Below, piece after piece: positions 25,058 to 36,778 of a stretch of 63,835 nt of DNA (the first letter of the stretch is position 1; every line of letters begins with the position of its first letter). Below the pieces are notes generated by a model. That model saw nothing but the letters and a program-made list of their open reading frames with translations, did no database searches and was not told where the DNA came from. The position numbers and the translations under genes were made by a program. The stretch comes from Clostridium sp. (lineage in GTDB: Bacteria; Bacillota; Clostridia; Clostridiales; Clostridiaceae), in the NCBI RefSeq assembly GCF_017888565.1, contig NZ_JAGHFX010000017.1, forward strand, positions 1-63,835. The letters run 5' to 3'.

Positions 25058-27616
25058 ATGTATAGTTTTAAGCTCAATGGTAAAAGTGTATCAGTAAATG
25101 AAGATATGGGTTTACTTGATTATTTAAGAGATATAGTACAATTGACATCAGTAAAAAATGGTTGTGCAGAAGGTGCTTGTGGTGCTTGTATGGTATTAAT
25201 TGATGGTATAGCACAAAGAGCATGTATTCAAAAGTTAAGTAAATTAGAAAATAAAGATGTAATCACAGTTGAAGGAATTAGTGAAAGAGAAAGAGATGTT
25301 TTTGCTTATGCCTTTGGTAAATGTGGAGCAGTACAATGTGGATTTTGTATTCCAGGAATGGTTATAAGTGCAAAAGGATTACTTGATAAAAATTTAAATC
25401 CTACTGAAGAAGAGATAAAAAATGCTCTTAAAGGAAATATATGTAGATGTACTGGATATGTAAAAATTATAAAAGCTATTAATTTAGTTGCAGAACTTTT
25501 AAGAAATAATGAAGAAGTACCTAAAGTATATTGTAAAGGATTAGTTGGAGAAAATTTACCTAGAATTGATGCTGAAGTTAAGACTTTAGGAATTGGTAAA
25601 TATGCAGATGATTTATATTTTGATGAAATGCTTTATGGATCTGCATTAAGATCAAAATATCCAAGAGCCTTAGTTAAAAATATAGATACATCAAAAGCAA
25701 AAGCCTTAGATGGTGTTTATGCTGTTTTAACGGCAAAAGATATACCAGGGGATAGATTTATAGGTCATTTAGTCCAAGATTGGCCAGCGATGATAGATAT
25801 TGGAGAAGAAACTAGATATTTAGGAGATGCTGTTGCTTTAGTAGCTGCAAAAAATAAGAAGATATTAAAAGAAGCATTAAATCTTATAGAAGTTGATTAT
25901 GAAGAACTTCCACCTGTAATAAATCCTGAAATGGGAATGAAAGACGATGCCCCTAAAGTTCATGAAAGTGGAAATATTCTAAGTAGACAATATTTAAAAA
26001 GAGGAGATGCAGATGAGGCTATAAAAAATTCAAAATATGTTGTAACAGAAAAATATAGCACTCCACCAACTGAACATGCATTTTTAGAACCAGAATGTGC
26101 AGTTGGTAATTATGAAGATGGAATTCTAACAGTATATACAGGTGGACAAGGAGTTTATGATGAGCTTCGTGAAATAGGAAAGCTTTTAAATTTAGATCCA
26201 AGCAAATTAAGAATAAAAAGTATGCTTGTAGGAGGCGGATTTGGTGGTAAGGAGGATATGAGTGTTCAACATCATGCTGCACTTTTAACTTACTATACAA
26301 AGAAACCAGTTAAAGTTTCTTTAAGCAGAAAAGAAAGTATAATAATCCATCCAAAGAGACATGCAATGGAAATGGAATTTACTACAGCTTGCGATGAAAA
26401 TGGAATTTTAACTGGAATGAAGGCAAGAATAATTTCAGATACTGGAGCTTATGCATCATTAGGTGGACCTGTATTACAAAGGGCTTGCACTCATGCAGCT
26501 GGACCATATAATTATCAAGATGTGGAAATAGAAGGTATTGCTGTATATACAAATAATCCACCAGCAGGAGCATTTAGAGGCTTTGGAGTTACTCAATCAG
26601 CGTTTGCAAATGAATGTAACATAAATAAGCTTGCAGAGCTTGTAGGAATTTCACCATGGGAGTTTAGGTATAGAAATGCAATTAGACCAGGTCAAGTTTT
26701 ACCTAATGGACAAATTGCTGATGAAGGAACTGCATTAGTAGAAACTTTAGAAGCTGTAAAAGATGCTTTTGAAAATAATAAAAATGTCGGTATATCTTGT
26801 GCATTTAAAAATGCTGGCTTAGGTGTAGGCATTCCAGATACAGGTAGATGTAGAATAGTAATTAAGGATGGTAAGGCTGTTATAAGAACTTCAGCAGCTT
26901 GCATTGGACAAGGTGTTGGTACAATAGCAACACAAATTCTTTGTGAAACTACAGGAATAGATCCAAAGCAAGTTTCAGTAGATAATCCAGATACTTTTAC
27001 TACACCAAACTCAGGAACAACAACAGCTTCAAGACAAACTGTATTTACAGGAGAAGCAACAAGAGCAGCAGCTTTGAAACTAAAAGATGCCTTAAAGGAT
27101 AAAGTTTTAGGGGAACTTGAGGGTGAAGAATTCTATGGGGAATATGTTTCAGATACAGATCCAATGGGTAGTACAAAGCCTAATCCAGTAAGTCACGTTG
27201 CTTATGGATATGCAACTCAAGTAGTAGTTTTAGATGATAATGGAAAGGTAATAAAAGTAGTTGCAGCTCATGATATTGGAAGAGCTGTAAATCCTATAGC
27301 TGTAGAAGGTCAAATTGAAGGTGGAGTAGTTATGGGACTTGGATATGCATTAACAGAAGATTATCCATTAAAAGATGGAGTTCCATTAGCTAAATTTGGA
27401 ACATTAGGATTATTTAGATCAACAGGAGTTCCAGAAATAGAAACTATATTAGTAGAAAAAAATAAATCAAGTTTAGCATATGGAGCAAAAGGTGTTGGAG
27501 AAATTGTTGTTGTTCCAGCTGCTCCAGCAATGCAAGGGGCTTATTATAAATTAGATGGTGAATTTAGAACTAAATTACCACTTGAAAATACTTTTTATAA
27601 GAAAGTAAAAAAATAA
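25058..27616 (+). CDS. Selenium-dependent molybdenum hydroxylase (2Fe-2S/Moco fusion)
   Basis: 852 residues. Residues 1-150 are a 2Fe-2S module (NGCAEGACGACMVLIDG, QCGFCIPG, ICRCTGY). Residues ~165-852 are the molybdopterin-binding part with GGGFGGKED, GAFRGFGVTQ and the catalytic Glu in GAKGVGE (E815). This fusion and length fit the selenium-dependent molybdenum hydroxylase 1/XdhD group, which carries labile selenium, not selenocysteine. It probably acts on xanthine, urate or a related purine. No FAD subunit (YgfM-like) is adjacent, and the short YgfK upstream also lacks FAD/NAD(P) domains. RBS GGGAGGAG precedes ATG 25058. Confidence 0.9.
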   Translation: MYSFKLNGKSVSVNEDMGLLDYLRDIVQLTSVKNGCAEGACGACMVLIDGIAQRACIQKLSKLENKDVITVEGISERERDVFAYAFGKCGAVQCGFCIPGMVISAKGLLDKNLNPTEEEIKNALKGNICRCTGYVKIIKAINLVAELLRNNEEVPKVYCKGLVGENLPRIDAEVKTLGIGKYADDLYFDEMLYGSALRSKYPRALVKNIDTSKAKALDGVYAVLTAKDIPGDRFIGHLVQDWPAMIDIGEETRYLGDAVALVAAKNKKILKEALNLIEVDYEELPPVINPEMGMKDDAPKVHESGNILSRQYLKRGDADEAIKNSKYVVTEKYSTPPTEHAFLEPECAVGNYEDGILTVYTGGQGVYDELREIGKLLNLDPSKLRIKSMLVGGGFGGKEDMSVQHHAALLTYYTKKPVKVSLSRKESIIIHPKRHAMEMEFTTACDENGILTGMKARIISDTGAYASLGGPVLQRACTHAAGPYNYQDVEIEGIAVYTNNPPAGAFRGFGVTQSAFANECNINKLAELVGISPWEFRYRNAIRPGQVLPNGQIADEGTALVETLEAVKDAFENNKNVGISCAFKNAGLGVGIPDTGRCRIVIKDGKAVIRTSAACIGQGVGTIATQILCETTGIDPKQVSVDNPDTFTTPNSGTTTASRQTVFTGEATRAAALKLKDALKDKVLGELEGEEFYGEYVSDTDPMGSTKPNPVSHVAYGYATQVVVLDDNGKVIKVVAAHDIGRAVNPIAVEGQIEGGVVMGLGYALTEDYPLKDGVPLAKFGTLGLFRSTGVPEIETILVEKNKSSLAYGAKGVGEIVVVPAAPAMQGAYYKLDGEFRTKLPLENTFYKKVKK

Positions 27617-27649
27617 CTTATAATAAAAATAATCAAATAATAATACTAT

Positions 27650-27718
27650 AAAATCATCTTTTTGAGTAATAAAAGATAAAATTAAATTATCTTTTACTTA
27701 AAAAGATGATTTTTTATA
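27650..27718 (+). terminator. Terminator ending the purine locus
   Basis: AAAATCATCTTTTTGAGTAA ... and ACTTAAAAAGATGATTTTTT form a long stem, with an inner AAAAGATA / TATCTTTT stem and a T run. Confidence 0.85.
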
Positions 27719-27829
27719 AAAATAAAAAAAGGTTACATAATTGAAAGCTTTAAGTAATATACATAAATACTACAAAGGTAAAATAATTAATATAATAAAT
27801 TTATAAATTGATATGGGAGATGATTTTTT

Positions 27830-27910
27830 ATGAGAAAGATTAAAGAAGTTTTAACTGTTGTTGCTTTAGTAGTATTTGCAGGGTATGATGAAAAAAAATT
27901 TAATTTATAA
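27830..27910 (+). pseudogene. Lipoprotein remnant with mutated lipobox
   Basis: A 26-codon frame with a plausible RBS (GGGAGATG) encodes a lipoprotein-like signal: basic start, hydrophobic core, then VVFAGYDEKK. A lipobox would read VFAGC; here the Cys position is Tyr (TAT versus TGT) and the frame ends soon after. It looks like the start of a lost lipoprotein gene. The rest of 27617-28086 holds no gene. Confidence 0.4.
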
Positions 27911-28086
27911 AATATCCTCAAAGTAGACATATTAAATATTAATTAGAACTTTGAGTATAAATTTCTGAAAGATAATAGTAATAAATAAAAATATTTTGAA
28001 TTTACCTTACTATTGATGTATACTAATAAAGATTAAGTAAATATATTTTTATGTATTGTATAAATTGATTTGTTGGGAGAATTTAT

Positions 28087-29094
28087 ATGTTTGTTAAGAT
28101 AGAAGATAAAGTAAAGGTATGGATGAAAGTAGCTTTTATGATTAGTATATTTACAGTAATTATTATTCAGTTTAGAAAGCTATTTTCAGATTTTGATATG
28201 CATACATTTTACATATATAAAGACAAGCTTTCTTTTATAACTTTAAGTATTATTGCTATTTTAGGATTATTATCATATTTACCATTATCCTTATATGATT
28301 TTATAATAAAGGATACATGTAATATTTCTTTAGATAATAAGAGTCTTTATAAATCTTCTTGGATTGCAAGCTCTATTTCAAGTATAGTAGGATTTGGCGG
28401 AGCAGCTGCAATAGCACTTAAAAGTCATTTTTATTCACCTTACATTAAGGACAAGGCGGCATTAGTTAAAGAAGTATCAAAAGTGGTATTATTAAATTTT
28501 ACTGGCTTTTCTGCACTTTGCTTTATTTATTCTATTTCAAATATATCAAACTTAAAAAAATTTGAATTAGTAAGGCTAGGGATATTTTTAGCAGCACTTT
28601 ATGCCCCAATTATTTTTATATATAATCTATATAGGTATACAAATAAAGAAAAACGTGAAAATGCTATAAAGACCATAAGGATAATGACAATTTCAATTTT
28701 AGAGTGGATAGCAATGGCTTTATTATTATTTAGTATTTTAAAGCTATTAGGAACTTCTTTACCACTTTCGAAAATATTTCCAATTTATGTTATATCTTCA
28801 GCTATAGGTATTGTTAGTATGATGCCTGGCGGAATTGGAGGATTTGATTTATCATTTATATTAGGGGTTAGTGCATTAGGAATAAATAAAGAAGAAGCAT
28901 TACTAGCTTTAGTTTTGTATCGTATAAGCTATTATATTATTCCATTAACGGTAGGAATATTTTTATTAATTTATGAAACTAAAAATAAAATAGGCAAGGG
29001 CTATATTGATATTTTTAAATTAGCTACAAGAAAAATTATTTATATAGTAAAATTTACGAAACAAGTTAAAGTTGATGATAGTAAAGAATTTTAA
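28087..29094 (+). CDS. MprF-type flippase-domain membrane protein
   Basis: 335-residue polytopic membrane protein of the UPF0104/YbhN-like superfamily. MMPGGIGGFDLSFILG (about 247-262) and the following EEALLALVLYRISYYIIPL match the conserved core of the N-terminal flippase domain of MprF. The C-terminal lysyl/alanyl-phosphatidylglycerol synthase domain of MprF is missing, so it may flip lipids made by a separate synthase. Basic C-terminal tail. Its placement directly upstream of the bceAB-bceRS genes suggests a role in resistance to cationic or envelope-active peptides. Terminator at 29118. Confidence 0.75.
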   Translation: MFVKIEDKVKVWMKVAFMISIFTVIIIQFRKLFSDFDMHTFYIYKDKLSFITLSIIAILGLLSYLPLSLYDFIIKDTCNISLDNKSLYKSSWIASSISSIVGFGGAAAIALKSHFYSPYIKDKAALVKEVSKVVLLNFTGFSALCFIYSISNISNLKKFELVRLGIFLAALYAPIIFIYNLYRYTNKEKRENAIKTIRIMTISILEWIAMALLLFSILKLLGTSLPLSKIFPIYVISSAIGIVSMMPGGIGGFDLSFILGVSALGINKEEALLALVLYRISYYIIPLTVGIFLLIYETKNKIGKGYIDIFKLATRKIIYIVKFTKQVKVDDSKEF

Positions 29095-29117
29095 AATAAG
29101 TTAATATATAAATATTG

Positions 29118-29152
29118 AACAATCCTTTAATAAGATAAAGGGTTGTTTTTTT
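29118..29152 (+). terminator. Terminator after flippase gene
   Basis: AACAATCCTTTA / TAAAGGGTTGTT stem (one G-T pair) followed by seven T. Confidence 0.85.
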
Positions 29153-29189
29153 ATGCAGATATCTTACAAAAATGAAAGCTTAATGAAAG

Positions 29190-29205
29190 TTACATAAATA
29201 TGTAA
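29190..29205 (+). promoter_or_regulatory. Candidate BceR-type operator
   Basis: TTACATAAATATGTAA is a near-perfect palindrome about 80 bases before bceA. BceR-like regulators bind inverted TTACA/TGTAA-type repeats upstream of bceAB-like genes. The match is short and a related sequence occurs near 5150, so this is tentative. Confidence 0.35.
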
Positions 29206-29287
29206 TTAATTAATATTAGGATAAAATATGATTGTAAGAAAAACATTATATATAAACATTAATGTAGTTAATAAGAGGGAGGATAAT

Positions 29288-30055
29288 ATGAAGAATATTT
29301 TAAGTGTAGAAAAAATAGAAAAGTATTATGGAAATAAAGAAAATGTAACTAAGGCAATAGATAATATAAGCTTTAAAGTTGAAAAAGGGGAGTTCGTTGG
29401 AATAATGGGGCCATCTGGAAGTGGTAAAACAACACTTCTTAATTGTATTTCAACAATAGATACTGTAACTACAGGAAATATAGTAATAAATGATAAGGAT
29501 ATTACAAAATTAAAATCAAAACAACTAGAGAAATTTAGAAGAGATGAATTAGGATTTATATTTCAAGATTTTAATCTTTTAGATACATTAACTGCTTATG
29601 AAAATATAGCATTAGCACTAACTATCCAAGGTAGAAGTCATAATAAAATTGATGGGCTTATAAAAGATGTTGCAAGAAGTCTAGGAATAACAGAAGTGCT
29701 AAGTAAATATCCATATCAAATGTCAGGTGGGCAAAAACAAAGAGTAGCTTCAGCAAGGGCAATTGTGACAAATCCATCATTGATATTAGCAGATGAGCCA
29801 ACAGGAGCTTTAGATTCAAAATCATCAAGGTTACTTCTAGATTCATTTGAAACTCTTAATAAAGAATTAGAAGCAACTATATTAATGGTTACTCATGATG
29901 CCTTTACAGCAAGTTATGCACATAGAATTTTATTCATAAAAGATGGAAAGATATTCAATGAACTTGTAAGGGGAGGAGATTCTAGAAAGGAATTCTTTAA
30001 TAGAATTATTGAAGTAGTTACTCTTTTAGGAGGTGATGCAGGAGATGTATTCTAA
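29288..30055 (+). CDS. bceA: BceA-type ABC transporter ATPase
   Basis: 255 residues from ATG 29288, which follows GAGGGAGGATA; an in-frame ATG 60 bases upstream lacks an RBS. All ABC motifs are present: Walker A GPSGSGKTT, Q-loop FQDFN, signature MSGGQKQR, Walker B LILADEPTGALDS and H-loop VTHD. It powers the bacitracin/antimicrobial-peptide detoxification transporter with BceB, whose gene overlaps its 3' end. Confidence 0.9.
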   Translation: MKNILSVEKIEKYYGNKENVTKAIDNISFKVEKGEFVGIMGPSGSGKTTLLNCISTIDTVTTGNIVINDKDITKLKSKQLEKFRRDELGFIFQDFNLLDTLTAYENIALALTIQGRSHNKIDGLIKDVARSLGITEVLSKYPYQMSGGQKQRVASARAIVTNPSLILADEPTGALDSKSSRLLLDSFETLNKELEATILMVTHDAFTASYAHRILFIKDGKIFNELVRGGDSRKEFFNRIIEVVTLLGGDAGDVF

Positions 30056-32042
30056 AATAGCATTTAACAACGTAAAAAAGAGTATAAAAGATTATGCAAT
30101 ATATTTCTTGACATTAACATTTGCAGTTTGTATATTTTACAGTTTTAATTCTATAGAATCCCAAAAAGCTATATTTGAAATGAATAGTAGCCAGTCAGAT
30201 ACGATAAGTGGTTTAAGCAAAATTATAGGAATGGTTTCAATATTTGTATCAGTTATTCTTGGAAGTTTAATAATATATGCTAATAACTTCTTAATTAAAA
30301 AGCGTAAAAAAGAGCTTGGAATTTATATGACATTAGGTATGGGGAAAAATAAGATTTCTAAAATATTACTTTTTGAAACCTTAATTATTGGGATAATGTC
30401 ATTATTAGCAGGACTTGTTATAGGAGTGATTTTTTCTCAAGGATTATCAGTGTTTACTGCAAAATTATTTGAAGTTGGTATGAAAGAATATAAATTTATA
30501 ATATCATCTGAAGCAATAGTTAAAAGTACTATTTATTTTGGGATAATGTTTTTATTAGTTATGATTTTCAATACTATTGTAGTATCAAAATATAAATTAA
30601 TTGATATGTTAACAGCTGCTAGAAAAAGTGAAAATATAAAATTTAAAAATCCAATTGTGAATATTATAATATTTATTTTATCAGTAATGATATTATCAGT
30701 AGCATATTATTTGGTAATTAAAGCGGGATTAAAGCCAGAAGATATTAAGTTTGTTATGGCTTTAATATTGGGTGTTTTAGGAACATTATTATTTTTTATA
30801 AGTTTAGGTGGATTTAGTATATATTTAATTCAAAAAAATAAAAAAACTTATTTTAAAGAACTTAATATATTTGTTTTAAGGCAAATAAGCAGTAAAATTA
30901 ATACTAACTTTGTATCTATGACAGTAATTTCACTAATGTTATTTTTGACGATAACAACACTTTCAACAGGACTTAGCTTTAAAAATGCTCTTGAAAGTAG
31001 TTTAAAAGGAGCAACACCATTTTCGGCTTCAGCAATTATGTATCTTGATGAAAGATCTAATTCAAAGGATATAAAGGAAAATCTAGATAAATTAAATTTC
31101 AAATTCAATGAAGATGAGAAATATATAATATATACTGAATATGTTTCAAAAGAAAAGTTAGGAGATATTCTTAAAGACTATACAAAAAGTCCTGACAGTA
31201 TGAAGGGATTTGAAGATAACCCAATCGAATTTATTAAAATATCAGATTATAATAAAATTATGAGACTTAAAGGTGAAAAAGAATTATCTTTAAATCAAGA
31301 TGAAGTATTAATTTCTTCAAGCTTTGAAAATAAAATTAAAGAAATTAGTGAATTTGCTAAAAATGAAAAAACTATAATTTTAAGTGGAGAGGAATATAAA
31401 ATAGCCAATACAGATTTAATTACAGAGTCGTTTTATACAGATTTACTTTCAGGAAATGTCTTTACAGTTATAGTTCCAGATAGTTTTAAGGGTGAGTTAG
31501 TTACATCAAGATCAATTTTAAATGTTAACTATCCTGAAGGTAAGTATGAAGAGAAATATGATAACTTATTTACAGACTTTAGGAGTGGAAGTTATACAAG
31601 AAATGATTATACAGATTTTGTATTAGGTTATACTAGAAATCAAATATATACTGAGAATAAAAGCATGACAACTGTCATTTTATTTATAGCAATATATTTA
31701 GGAATAGTATTTTTAATTTCTAGTGCTGCAATATTATCATTACAACAATTATCAGAAGCTGCTGATAGTAAGGAAAGATATATCTCACTTAAACGAATTG
31801 GAGCATCTAAGAAAATGATAAATAAAACTATATTTAAGCAAACATTAATATATTTTATGGTTCCACTTATTTTAGCAATAGTACATTCACTAGTAGGAAT
31901 TAGTGTTATAAATGATTTTATAATCTTATTTAACAAGCCAAGTATTGGATTATCATCATTTGTTACACTGTTTACTTTAGTAGCAGTTTATGGAGGATAT
32001 TTCTATGCAACATATACTGGGTATAAAAATATAGTTAAATAG
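30045..32042 (+). CDS. bceB: BceB-type permease (FtsX-like)
   Basis: 665 residues from ATG 30045 (AGGAGG eleven bases upstream; GTG 30033 and ATG 30036 are also in frame). The start MYSKIAFNNVKKSIKDYAIYF is typical of BceB proteins. The layout shows an N-terminal helix, an FtsX-type block of helices (about 50-310), a large extracellular domain (about 325-540) and a C-terminal FtsX block. This large extracellular domain senses the peptide and signals to the BceS kinase. It overlaps bceA by 11 bases. Confidence 0.9.
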   Translation: MYSKIAFNNVKKSIKDYAIYFLTLTFAVCIFYSFNSIESQKAIFEMNSSQSDTISGLSKIIGMVSIFVSVILGSLIIYANNFLIKKRKKELGIYMTLGMGKNKISKILLFETLIIGIMSLLAGLVIGVIFSQGLSVFTAKLFEVGMKEYKFIISSEAIVKSTIYFGIMFLLVMIFNTIVVSKYKLIDMLTAARKSENIKFKNPIVNIIIFILSVMILSVAYYLVIKAGLKPEDIKFVMALILGVLGTLLFFISLGGFSIYLIQKNKKTYFKELNIFVLRQISSKINTNFVSMTVISLMLFLTITTLSTGLSFKNALESSLKGATPFSASAIMYLDERSNSKDIKENLDKLNFKFNEDEKYIIYTEYVSKEKLGDILKDYTKSPDSMKGFEDNPIEFIKISDYNKIMRLKGEKELSLNQDEVLISSSFENKIKEISEFAKNEKTIILSGEEYKIANTDLITESFYTDLLSGNVFTVIVPDSFKGELVTSRSILNVNYPEGKYEEKYDNLFTDFRSGSYTRNDYTDFVLGYTRNQIYTENKSMTTVILFIAIYLGIVFLISSAAILSLQQLSEAADSKERYISLKRIGASKKMINKTIFKQTLIYFMVPLILAIVHSLVGISVINDFIILFNKPSIGLSSFVTLFTLVAVYGGYFYATYTGYKNIVK

Positions 32043-32048
32043 ATAAGT

Positions 32049-32076
32049 AGCAACCTAATAAGGTTGCTATTTTTTT
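32049..32076 (+). terminator. Terminator after bceB
   Basis: AGCAACCT / AGGTTGCT stem, AATA loop, then a T run. It separates bceAB from bceRS. Confidence 0.85.
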
Positions 32077-32195
32077 GAAAACATACAGAATATAATTCAT
32101 AAAATAATTTAAGTTTGTATGATAATAGTAAGTTTTAGTATATAATAAACATATTATAAAATATGTAATAATAAAAAATAATATAGAGGTGAAAA

Positions 32196-32867
32196 ATGTA
32201 TAAGATCGTTATAGTTGAAGATTCAGAGTCTATAAGAGAAGAGCTTAAGATATATCTAGAAAGATATGGGTATGAAGTTGAAGCTCCAGATTCTTTTGAA
32301 AATATAATCGAATATATTGATAAAAGTAATGCAAATTTGATTTTATTAGATATTAATCTTCCTTTTTATGATGGATATTATATTTGTAGAGAAGTTAGAA
32401 AAAAATCGGATATACCTATAATAGTAGTTACTAGTAGAGATAGTCAAGTTGATGAACTTATGAGTATGAATTTAGGAGCTGATGATTTTATTACAAAGCC
32501 ATATAACACTGAAATATTAATAGCTAGAGTATCAGCAATATTAAAAAGAAGCTATGGAAAAAGTAATAGTGATGAAATAATTAGTTATGGAGATTTGAAG
32601 TTAAATCTTGCAAATGGAAGTATTTCATATAACTCGAATACTATAGAATTAACTAAAAATGAATTGAAAATTTTAGCATATTTAATTAAGAATAAAGGCA
32701 AGATTGTTTCAAGAGATACATTAATGGATGCGTTATGGCAATCTGATTTATTTTTAGATGATAATACTTTGTCAGTAAATGTAACTAGATTAAGAAAGAA
32801 AATTGAAGAAATAGGATTAAGTAATATTATTGAAACTAGAAGAGGGTTAGGTTATATAATGCCATGA
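32196..32867 (+). CDS. bceR: BceR-type OmpR-family response regulator
   Basis: 223 residues. The receiver domain has the acidic pair ED at 8-9, phospho-acceptor D52 (LLDINLP), VTSR and the Lys of TKPY. An OmpR/PhoB winged-helix domain follows (about 125-223, ending RRGLGYIMP). It should be phosphorylated by the kinase encoded next and activate bceAB. GAGGTG precedes the ATG. It overlaps the kinase gene by four bases (ATGA). Confidence 0.9.
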   Translation: MYKIVIVEDSESIREELKIYLERYGYEVEAPDSFENIIEYIDKSNANLILLDINLPFYDGYYICREVRKKSDIPIIVVTSRDSQVDELMSMNLGADDFITKPYNTEILIARVSAILKRSYGKSNSDEIISYGDLKLNLANGSISYNSNTIELTKNELKILAYLIKNKGKIVSRDTLMDALWQSDLFLDDNTLSVNVTRLRKKIEEIGLSNIIETRRGLGYIMP

Positions 32868-33877
32868 GTATATTAGAATACATTAGTGATAGAAGAGCTA
32901 GAATAATAATAAATATTTTTCTATTTGTACTTGTATCTATTACCTTATTCTTTGCACATGTAAATAAGTGGTTAATAGTATTAATATTTTTTACCTGGAT
33001 AGGACCTTTAGTTATAAATATTTTTATAGAATATTTTAAGCAAAATAGTTTTTATAAAAATATGATATCTGTATTAGAAAATTTAGATAAAAAGTATCTA
33101 CTTACTGAAGTTATTGAAGAACCTGAATTTTTAGAAGGAAAAATAGTATATGATGTTTTAAAAGAAACAAATAAAAATATGAATGAAAATGTTAAATACT
33201 ATAAAGAAAAGCAAGCTGAGTATAGAGAGTATATTGAAACTTGGGTTCATGAAATAAAAACACCAATTGCTTCAACTAAATTAATATTAGAAAATAGTGA
33301 AAGTGAAATTGCTTCAAAAATATCTTATGAGATAAAGAAGATAGAAGGCTTTATAGAACAAGTATTATATTATTCAAAAAGTGAAGATGTGAGCAAGGAT
33401 TATATAATAAAAGAATTTAATTTATCAGATGCTGTTAAAATAGCAATAAGAAATAATTCAAGGGATTTTATAAATAAGAAGCTAACTTTAGACCTAAAAA
33501 AAATAGATATAATGATTTTTAGTGATATAAAATGGGTAAGCTTTATCATTAATCAAATTATTGGAAATTCAATTAAATATTCTCAAAAGGGAAAAGGAAA
33601 AATAACTATATATACTAAAGTCAATGAAAATAGTAATTCATTGATAATAGAAGATAATGGAGTAGGTATAAATCAAAGAGATGTAGAGCGAGTATTTGAA
33701 AAAGGATTTACAGGGGAAAATGGAAGGGTATTTGGTAAATCAACAGGAATGGGGCTTTATTTGTGTAAAAGTTTATGTGAAAAGTTAGGATTAGGTATTA
33801 AAATAGAATCAAAGGAAAAAGTAGGAACAAAGGTAGAAATAATTTTCCCGCTAGGAAAATTTACATTATTTCAATAG
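32864..33877 (+). CDS. bceS: BceS-type intramembrane-sensing histidine kinase
   Basis: 337 residues. Two closely spaced helices (about 15-55) with almost no extracellular loop are typical of BceS kinases, which sense through BceB. The phospho-acceptor His is in ETWVHEIKTP (H129), with N-box IIGNSIKYSQ, G1 EDNGVGIN and G2 GKSTGMGLYLCK. It starts inside the last codon of bceR. Confidence 0.9.
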   Translation: MSILEYISDRRARIIINIFLFVLVSITLFFAHVNKWLIVLIFFTWIGPLVINIFIEYFKQNSFYKNMISVLENLDKKYLLTEVIEEPEFLEGKIVYDVLKETNKNMNENVKYYKEKQAEYREYIETWVHEIKTPIASTKLILENSESEIASKISYEIKKIEGFIEQVLYYSKSEDVSKDYIIKEFNLSDAVKIAIRNNSRDFINKKLTLDLKKIDIMIFSDIKWVSFIINQIIGNSIKYSQKGKGKITIYTKVNENSNSLIIEDNGVGINQRDVERVFEKGFTGENGRVFGKSTGMGLYLCKSLCEKLGLGIKIESKEKVGTKVEIIFPLGKFTLFQ

Positions 33878-33998
33878 CTCATATAAGAATCTAAACTAGA
33901 TCTATTATAAAATCATAATATGTTTTATAAATGGATTTTATATTATAAGTATATTAACTGTAAATTAAATAAACTTTAAAGAACAATAAATTAAATGT

Positions 33999-34048
33999 AA
34001 AGATAATTAATCCTAGCAATTTTTTTGATTGCTAGGATTAATATCTTT

Positions 34049-34051
<3 letters not shown>
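33999..34051. terminator. Bidirectional terminator
   Basis: AAAGATAATTAATCCTAGCAA and TTGCTAGGATTAATATCTTT form a long stem, with T runs usable in both directions between converging genes. Confidence 0.85.
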
Positions 34052-36430
<2,379 letters not shown>

Positions 36431-36778
36431 AATACCCCTCCTTAATTAATTTAGATATTTTTAAAGTAAATTTAAAATTAAATTAAAAATTATATTTAAT
36501 GGAAACATTTACAAATTAATATTATTGTAACCTATAAGATTGAATATTTCAAGATGTAATTTCGAAAAATGAAATAAATTTTCAATAGATAATTATTAAT
36601 TTATTTGAGAACTTAAACATTAATGAATAGTTAGGAATAAAATGAAATATGACTAAATATTGAATAAAAACAAATAATATATTGTTAAAATTTAGGATGA
36701 AATGTATAATTAATTATATATTTATAATTATTTGAATCATATATATTTTAGGTTAATACTTAGATTTAAGGGGATAGC
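36431..36778. other. Divergent promoter region
   Basis: 348 very AT-rich bases between divergent genes. They must hold promoters for both the GHL10 gene and the TPR kinase, but I see no element good enough to place one. Confidence 0.4.

Noticed and set aside
25058..27616. Selenocysteine-encoding UGA in the selenium-dependent hydroxylase
   Set aside because: The reading frame has no in-frame UGA, and this family uses labile selenium at the molybdenum site, not selenocysteine.
29190..29205. tRNA, rRNA or CRISPR array anywhere in the window
   Set aside because: No cloverleaf-like or rRNA-like GC-rich segment and no regularly spaced direct repeats were seen; the repeats present are hairpins, FIVAR units and the AAT tract.
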